33,077 nt of DNA from Candidatus Woesearchaeota archaeon (lineage in GTDB: Archaea; Nanobdellota; Nanobdellia; Woesearchaeales; JACPBV01). The translations under genes and the position numbers were made by a program. Position 1 is the stretch's first letter. Every line of letters begins with the position of its first letter. This document shows, piece after piece, positions 23,870-31,851 of this stretch. The notes beneath the pieces were generated by a model. It saw only the letters and a list, made by a program, of their open reading frames with translations, had not been told where the DNA came from and ran no database searches. The stretch is from positions 1 through 33,077 of the forward strand of contig JAHWIN010000006.1 in the NCBI GenBank assembly GCA_019322475.1. Reading direction: 5' to 3'.

Positions 23870-24153
23870 GACTGGCTTATGATCTCGTTCTGTATCCTTT
23901 TTGCCTCATTGAAGCAGCTTAAGAATATCTCTTCTACAAAGCTTTCATCAAGGCTCTGCTCTGCAGCTACCTTCTTCAGCTTCTTCATTATCTCAACTTC
24001 CCTCTTCTCGTCAAATATAGGGATGTTATTGTTCTTCTTGTACTCTGCAACATCAGGCATCAGGCTCATCCTTTCAGCCAATGCTGTTATTATCACTGTG
24101 TCTATCCTGTCTATGTGCCTTCTTATCTTTTTTATCTTAAGTTCTTCGTTCAT
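23866..24153 (-). CDS. Chorismate mutase (AroQ type)
   Basis: Converts chorismate to prephenate, the branch point to Phe and Tyr. The 95-residue all-helical protein shows IRRHIDRIDTVIITALAERM, AEYKKNNNIPIFDEKREVE and the last helix with FNEAKRIQ, which together carry the Arg and Lys residues of AroQ enzymes. It is a stand-alone domain. No other aromatic-pathway gene is in the window. The TATA box CTTTATAAAC is about 35 bp upstream and AGG precedes the ATG. Confidence 0.9.
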   Translation of the reverse strand: MNEELKIKKIRRHIDRIDTVIITALAERMSLMPDVAEYKKNNNIPIFDEKREVEIMKKLKKVAAEQSLDESFVEEIFLSCFNEAKRIQNEIISQS

Positions 24154-24224
24154 TTTCCTGTAGATTGCAGAAGTTAAGGTTGTTTATAAAGTTTTTGCTG
24201 GCCTAGTTACCCAAATGGATCTTC

Positions 24225-25124
24225 TCATATACTTTTAGCCAGCTCCTCAACTAAGCCTATATCATTCAGAACAAAAAGGTGGACGCCTGGAGCCCCATAG
24301 CTTTTGAGCTTTTTTATCATGCCTGAAGTATAGCTTATCCCAAAATCATATGCTGCCTTTTCATCAGAAGCCGCCTTAAGCCCTTTCTTCAGGTCATCAT
24401 CTACCTTTAGGCCGAAAAATCTTTCTACAGATTCAGCCTGCTTGATGCTGACCAATGGCCTGATGCCGGGAATTATTGGGAGCTTTATCCCGTTTTTCCT
24501 TAGGCTTTCAGAATACTTCCTGTACTCATCGAAAGAGAAGATCATCTGGGTGATTATAACCTCTGCTCCTGCATCAACCTTCGCCTTTATGTGCTTTATC
24601 TCTTCATCGATAGGGTCTTCAGGATGGCCTGCCACTGCAATGCAGAAATCTGTCTTTGCCCCTTCCCTAAAGTCTTTCTTATCGAAATTTTTTCTTGGCA
24701 GGTATCTTCCATGGTTAAGGTTGGCTATCTGCCTGGCCAAAAGATAGGCATACCTGTAATCGCCGTCCCATTCCTCGTCTTTTGCCGCTGCAGGAGGATC
24801 ACCTCTTAGGGCAAGGACATTGTTTATGCCCAGGTAATCCAGGTCTATTATATCATTCTCTATCTCCTCTTTGGTCCTCTCCCTGCATACGAAATGGGCT
24901 ACAGGAACTATGCCTTTTTCCTTAGCGAACAATGCTATAGGCAAAGTTCCTCCCCTTAAGCTGCCGCCTGCCCCTTTTGTTATGCTGACGAAGTCTGCAA
25001 CGCCCTTAAGCTTCCCTATAGTGGAGATTATCCCTTTTTTTCCCTCTCCGTTCCTTGGAGGCACAAGCTCTACAGATAATGTAAATTTTTTTTCTTTAAA
25101 TATGTCTGTTATTTTTTTCATCAT
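24225..25124 (-). CDS. metF: Methylenetetrahydrofolate reductase
   Basis: Reduces 5,10-methylene-tetrahydrofolate (or an archaeal pterin) to the 5-methyl form used by MetH. It has 299 aa from the ATG at 25124. The barrel enzyme shows SVELVPPRNGEGK, DFVSITKGAGGSLRGGT, HFVCRERTKEEIE, NVLALRGDPP and a FCIAVAGHPE segment, all typical of MetF. The ATG at 25124 follows GAGGG by 5 nt. An in-frame ATG at 25142 has no SD. The gene lies downstream of metH on the same strand with a gap of about 50 bp, so the two are probably one operon. Confidence 0.94.
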   Translation of the reverse strand: MMKKITDIFKEKKFTLSVELVPPRNGEGKKGIISTIGKLKGVADFVSITKGAGGSLRGGTLPIALFAKEKGIVPVAHFVCRERTKEEIENDIIDLDYLGINNVLALRGDPPAAAKDEEWDGDYRYAYLLARQIANLNHGRYLPRKNFDKKDFREGAKTDFCIAVAGHPEDPIDEEIKHIKAKVDAGAEVIITQMIFSFDEYRKYSESLRKNGIKLPIIPGIRPLVSIKQAESVERFFGLKVDDDLKKGLKAASDEKAAYDFGISYTSGMIKKLKSYGAPGVHLFVLNDIGLVEELAKSI

Positions 25125-25172
25125 CTTTTCCCTCTTGGCCATGAAGCTGATGGCCCGTACCTTCTGTCTGGA

Positions 25173-27497
25173 TCATCCATTTCCGTGCCTTTTCTTCAGC
25201 AGCTCATTTAAGCTTTTGACAGCGCTTAACGCATCTTTTCCATAGGCTGCCTTTATCTGATGGGCATAATCATCTGTTACGACAGCCCCGCCTATTATTA
25301 CAGGTATGTTGATTCCTTGTTTCCTCAGCTCATTTATAATATTTTTCATTTCGACCACTGTAGTTGTCATAAGAGCAGACAAGGCAAGGATATCAGGCTT
25401 ATGTTTCTTTGCTTCAGATATTATCCTGCTGGTCTTCACGTTTGCGCCTAGGTCTATGACCTTATAGTTATGGCTTTCAAGCAATGCTATGACTATGTTC
25501 TTGCCGATATCATGGATGTCATTTTCCACAGTAGCGAACAGGACAGTGCCTTTCTCCTTGCCGCCCTCCTTTGCAAGCTCTCTTTTCAGCCTTATAAAAG
25601 CTGTTTTCATGGTTTCAGCCGACAGGAGCACATTAGGCAAAAAGTACTCCTTATTGTTGAACTTTTTTCCTACCTCCTCAAGCGCCTTTATCAGTATGTC
25701 GTTTATCTCTATCGCCTTGAGCGTTCCAAGCGCCCCTTCGATCATCCTTATTATATTATCCTTATCACCATAAAGAACAGCGTTATAGAGCTGTTTATCT
25801 ATAGGAAGCCCCTTGTAGTCCTCTTTGCGTACTTTCTTCACCTCTACCCTTATGTCTGATTCTTTCATCAGGATATTATCCAGGGGGTTTAGTATTGCAA
25901 GGTCAAGCCCTGCCTTATGGGCCTGAGTATAGAACTTAGAGTTTATCCTGCTCCTGTCAGGAAGCCCATGTGAGATGTTGCTTACGCCAAGTATGGCCTT
26001 ATACCCTATCTTTTTTATCTCCTTTAAGGCCCCCAGGATCATATCTTTATTTTCAGGGTTCGTAGCTATCGTAAGCACAAGGCAGTCTACTATTAGATCC
26101 TGCTCCCTTATGCCTGCCTTCAGGGCCTCTTTTATTATCTTCTTTGCTGTCCCGACCCTCTTTTCCCTTGTCTTTGGGATCCCTGAATCATCTAAGCATA
26201 AGGCTATGACAGCAGCCCCGTATTTTTTTGCCAAAGGAAGGACCTCTCTAAGGCTCTTTTCGCTTCCATTGACAGAATTCACCAGCGGCTTTCCGCTGCA
26301 TACCTTTAAGGCTTTCTCCAGGGCTTTTGGGTCTGACGTGTCTATGACCAAGGGAACATCAACGATGCTCTGGACAGCAGAAACCGCTTTAGGAAGATAA
26401 TCAGATTCGTCTGCCCCTGCAACACCTGTATTTATGTCCAGTAAAGAGGCTCCTTCATTGACTTGCTGCAGCGCCTGGCCCCTTACGTAATCTGTCCTGC
26501 CTTTTTTTATCTCGTCGGCGAATCCGGGCCTGTTTGTAGGGTTTATCCTTTCCCCTACTATCAACGTGGGCTTTACAGTCATTGTCTTTGTCCTGGAGCA
26601 GAGCACTGTCTCCCTGTTGGCAGGCCTTTTTTTGGGCTTTATGTTTTTTACCCTTTCGCTTACAGCCCTGATAAATCCGGGATCTGTTCCGCAGCATCCC
26701 CCAATTATGTTGGCTCCAAGATCTGCAAACTTTTTGGCATATCCTGCAAATTTTTCTATAGGGTAGTCCCAGACAGCTTTTTCCCCTGCTATCTTAGGAA
26801 GCCCTGCATTCGGCTCCAGGCATATCGGTTTGCCTGTGTTCGCTGCAATTACCTTCAGGGTTTCATGCATACCTTCCGGCCCGTCAGAGCAGTTTACGCC
26901 TATGATGTCTGTTCCTAATGATTCAGCTATTGCAACATAGGTCTTTGTGTCTGTCCCTGTAGTGGATCTTCCGTCCTGCAGTGTCATGGATGTTATTACA
27001 GGTCCTGCAAAAACGTCCTTTGCTGCTATTACAGCAGCCTTAAGTATCATTATGTCTGATATGGTCTCTATTATGATAAGGTCAGCATCCTTCAGGCAGG
27101 ATATCTGCTCCTTGTATAATGAATAAGCATCGTCAAAGCTGATCTTCCCCAGAGGCTCTATAAACTCCCCTAAAGGGCCAACTCCCCCTACGATAAGGCA
27201 CTTTGGGCAGGCCTCTCTTACGTTATTTACAGCAGCCTCATTTATCTCCCTTAGCTTGTCCTGAAGCCCGTACTTTTCCAGCTTAAGCCTGTTGGATCCA
27301 AACGTGTTTGTTATTATCAAATCAGAGCCGCTGTCAGCATAAGCCTTATGGATGCTTTTGACAAGCTCAGGGTCAGTTATGTTAAGCTCATCAGGGCACC
27401 CTTTCTCAAAGCCGCTCCTCTGGAGCATTGTGCCCATAGCTCCGTCTAGCACAAGAACCTTCTCTTTGAGCATGTCAAGTATCCTGTTTTTTTCCAC
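25173..27497 (-). CDS. metH: Cobalamin-dependent methionine synthase lacking the reactivation domain
   Basis: Transfers methyl from methyl-folate via cobalamin to homocysteine. The 774-residue protein contains the homocysteine barrel (about 1-290, with zinc Cys in NCSDGPEG and GGCCGTDP), the pterin-binding barrel (about 305-565, GERINPTNRPGF), the cobalamin cap (about 575-650) and the B12 domain with DIHDIG near 657-662. The C-terminal SAM-binding reactivation domain of the roughly 1200-aa bacterial MetH is absent. The start is GTG at 27497, placed 5 nt after GGTG; no better ATG is near. It is followed by metF. Confidence 0.95.
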   Translation of the reverse strand: MEKNRILDMLKEKVLVLDGAMGTMLQRSGFEKGCPDELNITDPELVKSIHKAYADSGSDLIITNTFGSNRLKLEKYGLQDKLREINEAAVNNVREACPKCLIVGGVGPLGEFIEPLGKISFDDAYSLYKEQISCLKDADLIIIETISDIMILKAAVIAAKDVFAGPVITSMTLQDGRSTTGTDTKTYVAIAESLGTDIIGVNCSDGPEGMHETLKVIAANTGKPICLEPNAGLPKIAGEKAVWDYPIEKFAGYAKKFADLGANIIGGCCGTDPGFIRAVSERVKNIKPKKRPANRETVLCSRTKTMTVKPTLIVGERINPTNRPGFADEIKKGRTDYVRGQALQQVNEGASLLDINTGVAGADESDYLPKAVSAVQSIVDVPLVIDTSDPKALEKALKVCSGKPLVNSVNGSEKSLREVLPLAKKYGAAVIALCLDDSGIPKTREKRVGTAKKIIKEALKAGIREQDLIVDCLVLTIATNPENKDMILGALKEIKKIGYKAILGVSNISHGLPDRSRINSKFYTQAHKAGLDLAILNPLDNILMKESDIRVEVKKVRKEDYKGLPIDKQLYNAVLYGDKDNIIRMIEGALGTLKAIEINDILIKALEEVGKKFNNKEYFLPNVLLSAETMKTAFIRLKRELAKEGGKEKGTVLFATVENDIHDIGKNIVIALLESHNYKVIDLGANVKTSRIISEAKKHKPDILALSALMTTTVVEMKNIINELRKQGINIPVIIGGAVVTDDYAHQIKAAYGKDALSAVKSLNELLKKRHGNG

Positions 27498-27668
27498 AGT
27501 ATCACCTAATCCAGGCTTATTTATTAATCTGACGGATATTTTTTAAATATGTTCCTGAAATAATTATTCTTATAGGAATATTTTAGAAGAGGGGTTAGGA
27601 TTAATTATTGCACAAAACCCAATTTTACAAAAAAGATATAAATAAGGCCAGACCACCAATGCAGCTAT

Positions 27669-28460
27669 ATGGGAAGCGGAGGGTTCAACCTTAAAAGACA
27701 GGATAATCAGACACTATTGGTAGAGTGCCCTGAGAAGATACCCAGCTCCTTATGGGGTTTTCTTGCATTTTATATCCTCAATGAAACAGACCCCTTAAAA
27801 TTTGATAATTTATATAGGAGTATAACTTATAGCTCAGAAGATCAAAGAAAGCAGGGTCCAGGAGAATTCAATGTATCAGAAAAATGGGGTTCTTTCCATT
27901 TTGTACATGCCTATATATATGACAGCCTGATCGGACAAGAAGAAAGCGAAACAAAGATCGGGCTGAATACGAACAAAGTAGGTCCCATATATGTGCCTGA
28001 CGGCAAAGCGGAGTACATCGACCAAATCATCGGATCGTTTAAAGAGGATAAGGCTATTGAAAAACTAGGGGAATACAAAGGAGTCCTAAGAGAGATGACA
28101 CCTAAGCTATTTGAGTTTTTCTATACAAAAGAAAGGCTATTTGGAAATTCAACCTGGTACAGGATTCTTGGTACGATAACCAGAAAAATGCAGCAAAGTG
28201 AGGATAAAAGAGGTGGGTTGGAAATTCGCCCAACCTTACAGCTAAGGGGCAGTAAAAACCTTTTCTACTTTCCAAAATACTTTAAAGAAGAAGGCCTAAA
28301 GACATATCTTGCAGCTGAATTTATCCTTCTGCTGGATGAAGAGATAGCAAAGCTTAAGCCTCTAAGAGACCCAAAAGAGAAGATAGGGAAGGGATATTTC
28401 AGTAAAGCGTTGCGTAACCTGCAAAACAGGTACAGCAGGGACCTTGGAAGCCTGCTTTAG
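27669..28460 (+). CDS. Uncharacterised soluble protein
   Basis: A 263-residue protein that I do not recognise. It has no signal peptide or membrane segment. It is rich in aromatic and charged residues, with segments such as PSSLWGFLAFYILNETDPLK, EKWGSFHFVHAYIYDSL, PDGKAEYIDQIIGSF and RPTLQLRGSKNLFYFPKYF. No Cys/His metal site or nucleotide loop is evident. The TATA box TATAAATA (27637-27644) is centred 28 bp before the ATG, so expression from a leaderless mRNA is likely. It stands alone between metH (divergent) and the aconitase gene. Confidence 0.75.
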   Translation: MGSGGFNLKRQDNQTLLVECPEKIPSSLWGFLAFYILNETDPLKFDNLYRSITYSSEDQRKQGPGEFNVSEKWGSFHFVHAYIYDSLIGQEESETKIGLNTNKVGPIYVPDGKAEYIDQIIGSFKEDKAIEKLGEYKGVLREMTPKLFEFFYTKERLFGNSTWYRILGTITRKMQQSEDKRGGLEIRPTLQLRGSKNLFYFPKYFKEEGLKTYLAAEFILLLDEEIAKLKPLRDPKEKIGKGYFSKALRNLQNRYSRDLGSLL

Positions 28461-28566
28461 CCTCCAGCCACCCCATACATCAAAACATCTTCTGGCCATT
28501 AAGTTAATTTTTTAAACCAACCCTTATTACTCAAAACCATAGATAATCTTTAAGGGGGATGATCAC

Positions 28567-30495
28567 ATGGGAAAGACTATAACAGAAAAGCTATTGAGCA
28601 AAAAGGCAGGAAAGGACATCGGGCAGGGAGACAAGGCAGAGGTAAAGGTAGACGGCGCCCTGATCCAGAGCTATACAGGAGCACAGATTGCCTCAAAGGC
28701 GTTTCTTCAGGGAGCAGAAAAAAACAGCGATTATGGATTAAGTCCAAAGAACATCTACATAGTTGACGACCACGTCTTTACTTCACCTGATCCTGTCTAT
28801 TCAAGGGCGCAGAATGTAGAGAAGATGCTGATGCAGAAGATCAAGGGCAATTATGTCCCCAGGGGGAATGGCCCTCTTCATTATTATGCCCAGGAAAAGC
28901 TTATGTCTCCGGGGCAGGTATGGATATCTGCTGACAGCCACGGCCCTCAAAACGGATGCTTAGGCACTATGGTAGAGGCCTGCGGAGGGGCTAAGCTGTT
29001 AAGGGTCCTGGTTGAAGGAAGGATCAGGCTAGAGGCCCCAAACATACTGTTCATAGATGTCATCGGCTCTTTAAGCAGATATTGTTCTGCCAAGGACGCA
29101 GCCATAGCATTAGTCAGGATACTAAAAGAGAACAGCATCAAGGGCATAGATTATGGCTTTGAGTTCGGAGGAGAGGGATGGAAAAGCCTTAACATAGCCC
29201 AAAGATCAACATTATGCAACCTTTCAGTTGACCATGGCGCAAGAAGCGTCTTAGCGCCTTCTGATGAGGTAGTGAAAGCGTGGCTGGAGCAGAATAACAG
29301 GGCAGCATCTTTTGAAGAGCTTTCTCCTGATCCTGATGCAGGGTATGCAAAAAAGGTAACTCTTGACCTGGATAAGGTTGAGCCCATGGTGATATTGCAG
29401 TCTGCCGCTTTAGAAGGAGCAAAAAAGATATCTGAGCTTGATGAAGATATTCCTGTAAATGTGGTAAGGGTAGAGTCATGCACAAACGCATCTTTTTTTG
29501 ACATGGAAAGCTTCCATAAGATAATGCAGAAGGCAAAAGGATTAGGGTGGAACGGAAGATTCCATAAGAATGTCAGGGTCTCTTTGACTCCCGGCTCAAA
29601 GGATGTGCAGAGCAGGATGATAAAGTCAGGCATGTTTGAAGATATCTATAAGGCTGACGGCGTCATCAATACCCCTTCATGCAGCGGGTGCATAGGTGTT
29701 CTGGAAAAGCCGGATGACCTTGATAAGGTCGTTACAACTGCGGCAAGAGGCCACCAGCCCGGAAGATTAGGCTCAAAGGCTTACGGCATAACTGCAGGTC
29801 CGGAGGCAGCTGCGATGGCAGCCATATTTGGAAGGGTTGTATCTCCGTCAGAGCTTGAAAACGGGCTTCCTGAAGCTTACCCTGAGGAGCCTGACAAGAG
29901 GAAGCTGGACCAGATAAGGCAGGAGGCAGACCAGGCCATATCGAAACAGCCAATAGAGTATGATAAGCTTAATCCGGAGCTTACCGGAAGGGCCTGGGTG
30001 GCTGATGACATATCCACAGATGACATAAGCCCCGGCTCTAAAGGCATAAGGAGGATAAGGATCAAGGACATGCGAAAGAGCTTTTTTGCAGAGATATTCC
30101 CTGATATGAACCAGCAGGCGCAGAAGCAGAACCTTCTTGGAAATGTTGTTGCTGCAAGGAATTTTGGCGTAGGGGCATCCTCAAGAGAGATAGCTGCTGA
30201 CGGTATCAGGGAACTGCAGCTGTTGCCTATAGCTGTAAAATGGGGCAAGATCCTTTATGACAACCTTATCAATGTCGGCGTCCCTCCGTTAACGATATCT
30301 GAAGAGGATTATGGCAGGATAAAGACAGGCGACGAGATTTCAGTAGATTTCGAAAAAAAGATGCTGATCGACCGTTCTAACGGAAGCGATATATCCTTTA
30401 GCATGCCTGACCCATCCAGCGAAAACAGCAGGATCCTGGCTGAAGGGGGGATACTCGGCCATATCAGGAAGGCGATACTCAAGAACAGGCAATGA
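28567..30495 (+). CDS. Aconitase-family hydro-lyase, fused large and small domains
   Basis: Probable aconitate hydratase (citrate to isocitrate), judged by its place just before isocitrate dehydrogenase. It has 642 aa, shorter than bacterial AcnA (about 890). Iron-sulfur ligands are C305 in ESCTN and C372/C375 in SCSGC. DDH (67-69) and ADSH (122-125) match active-site loops, but the latter continues GPQNG instead of the common TxTxG/TPNGG forms. The swivel domain (about 465-642) has RAWVADDISTDDISPG and NFGVGASSRE. Isopropylmalate or homoaconitate isomerisation is possible. SD GGGGGATGATC precedes the ATG. Confidence 0.88.
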   Translation: MGKTITEKLLSKKAGKDIGQGDKAEVKVDGALIQSYTGAQIASKAFLQGAEKNSDYGLSPKNIYIVDDHVFTSPDPVYSRAQNVEKMLMQKIKGNYVPRGNGPLHYYAQEKLMSPGQVWISADSHGPQNGCLGTMVEACGGAKLLRVLVEGRIRLEAPNILFIDVIGSLSRYCSAKDAAIALVRILKENSIKGIDYGFEFGGEGWKSLNIAQRSTLCNLSVDHGARSVLAPSDEVVKAWLEQNNRAASFEELSPDPDAGYAKKVTLDLDKVEPMVILQSAALEGAKKISELDEDIPVNVVRVESCTNASFFDMESFHKIMQKAKGLGWNGRFHKNVRVSLTPGSKDVQSRMIKSGMFEDIYKADGVINTPSCSGCIGVLEKPDDLDKVVTTAARGHQPGRLGSKAYGITAGPEAAAMAAIFGRVVSPSELENGLPEAYPEEPDKRKLDQIRQEADQAISKQPIEYDKLNPELTGRAWVADDISTDDISPGSKGIRRIRIKDMRKSFFAEIFPDMNQQAQKQNLLGNVVAARNFGVGASSREIAADGIRELQLLPIAVKWGKILYDNLINVGVPPLTISEEDYGRIKTGDEISVDFEKKMLIDRSNGSDISFSMPDPSSENSRILAEGGILGHIRKAILKNRQ

Positions 30496-30658
30496 CACTG
30501 TTTCCAGTTAAAGCTGTTTTTAGCACATGTTGAAACTGCATCAAGTATAGGGGATCCTTTGACTATGGTGCTTAAGAGAATGCAGTTTATATTCCTTTCA
30601 GCTTGGATTAGACACCAATCAGAAATATTAATAAACAGCCTGCTTTTCCTTCTATCTT
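30496..30658. other. Intergenic region between the aconitase and isocitrate dehydrogenase genes
   Basis: I see no gene here. A TATA-like TATTAATAAA at 30626-30635 is centred 29 bp before the dehydrogenase ATG, so that gene probably has its own promoter and a leaderless mRNA. Confidence 0.5.
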
Positions 30659-31756
30659 ATGGCATCGCACAAGATAACGTTGATACCTGGTGACGGTACA
30701 GGCCCTGAGATAGCAGAGGCAGCAAGAAGGTGCGTTGAAGCTACAGGCATAGGCATAGAATGGGATGTCCAGGAGGCTGGCGTGGATGTTATGGATAAGC
30801 ATGGGACTCCTTTGCCAGACAGCGTGATAGACTCGATAAGGAAGAACAAGGTCGCTTTAAAGGGCCCTGTCACAACACCTATAGGCTCTGGGTTCAGGAG
30901 CGTCAATGTTAAATTAAGGCAGGAACTTGACCTTTTTGCATGCGTAAGGCCATGCAAGTATTATCCTGGAATAAGGTCTCTTCTTAAGGATCCTGAACTT
31001 GTTGACCTTGTGGTTATCAGGGAAAATACAGAGGACCTTTATGCAGGCATAGAATTTGAGGAAGGCAGGGATGATACAAAAAAACTTATCGCTGAGATAG
31101 AAAAGCTTTCAAAAAAAGCTGTAAGAGAGGATTCAGGCGTCTCGATAAAGCCTATATCCAGATATGGCACAGAAAGGATAGCCAGATTTGCTTTTGAATA
31201 TTCAAGGTCTAATTCGAGAAAAAAGGTTACTGCGGTAACTAAGTCAAATATCATGAAGTTCTCTGACGGGCTGTTCCAGCATGTTGCAGAGTCAATATCA
31301 GCAGAATACCCAGGCATAGAATTTGAGCATAAGCTTGTAGATAATATGTGCATGCAGCTTGTCCAGAAGCCTGAGCTTTATGATGTGCTTGTCCTTCCTA
31401 ACCTCTACGGAGACATATTATCCGACCTTTGCGCAGGCCTTGTGGGAGGATTAGGCGTTGCAGCGGGGGCTAACATAGGGGAGGAATATGCTGTCTTTGA
31501 GGCAACCCATGGGTCTGCCCCAAAATACAAGGGCATGGACAAGGTAAATCCTACGGCATTGATATTAAGCTCTGTGATGATGCTCAGGCATATAGGAGAG
31601 AAAGAGGCTGCAGACAAGCTGGAAAATGCTGTGGCTGATGTCATCAGGGAAGGAAAAGATGTCACTTATGACCTTAAGGCTTCAAAGGACGATCCAACTG
31701 CTGTAGGGACAAAAGAGATGGCTGATGCCATAATCGGGAAGGTTAAAGGGGAATAA
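30659..31756 (+). CDS. icd: Isocitrate dehydrogenase (isocitrate/isopropylmalate dehydrogenase family)
   Basis: Oxidatively decarboxylates isocitrate to 2-oxoglutarate. The protein has 365 aa and shows ITLIPGDGTGPEI, the substrate loop GSGFRSVNVKLRQELDLFACVRP, IRENTEDLYAG, and the metal-site segment NLYGDILSDLCAGLVGG. The cofactor loop ATHGSAPKYKGMDKVNP has K289-Y290. This pair matches the NADP-binding Lys-Tyr of the E. coli enzyme, whereas NAD enzymes usually have Asp-Ile. Downstream VTYDLK keeps the Tyr but not the last Arg. The overall sequence also resembles NAD-type IDH3, so cofactor use is open. Isopropylmalate dehydrogenase is less likely. Confidence 0.92.
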   Translation: MASHKITLIPGDGTGPEIAEAARRCVEATGIGIEWDVQEAGVDVMDKHGTPLPDSVIDSIRKNKVALKGPVTTPIGSGFRSVNVKLRQELDLFACVRPCKYYPGIRSLLKDPELVDLVVIRENTEDLYAGIEFEEGRDDTKKLIAEIEKLSKKAVREDSGVSIKPISRYGTERIARFAFEYSRSNSRKKVTAVTKSNIMKFSDGLFQHVAESISAEYPGIEFEHKLVDNMCMQLVQKPELYDVLVLPNLYGDILSDLCAGLVGGLGVAAGANIGEEYAVFEATHGSAPKYKGMDKVNPTALILSSVMMLRHIGEKEAADKLENAVADVIREGKDVTYDLKASKDDPTAVGTKEMADAIIGKVKGE

Positions 31757-31820
31757 GATAAGCATAGGAATTCTTCTGTTGTATAATAAGAAATAGCCCC
31801 GAGCAGATTCCCACCTAAGG

Positions 31821-31833
31821 GTTTCACCCTATA
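31821..31833 (+). repeat. 13-bp direct repeat, left copy
   Basis: GTTTCACCCTATA, identical to the copy at 33031-33043 and in the same orientation. It overlaps the start of the left inverted repeat by 3 bp. Confidence 0.85.
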
Positions 31834-31851
31834 TGTTCAATTATAGTGGTT
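31831..31851 (+). repeat. 21-bp inverted repeat, left end of Shedu cassette
   Basis: Starts ATATGTTCAATT and is the exact reverse complement of 33008-33028. Perfect identity over 21 bp suggests recent origin. Confidence 0.9.
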
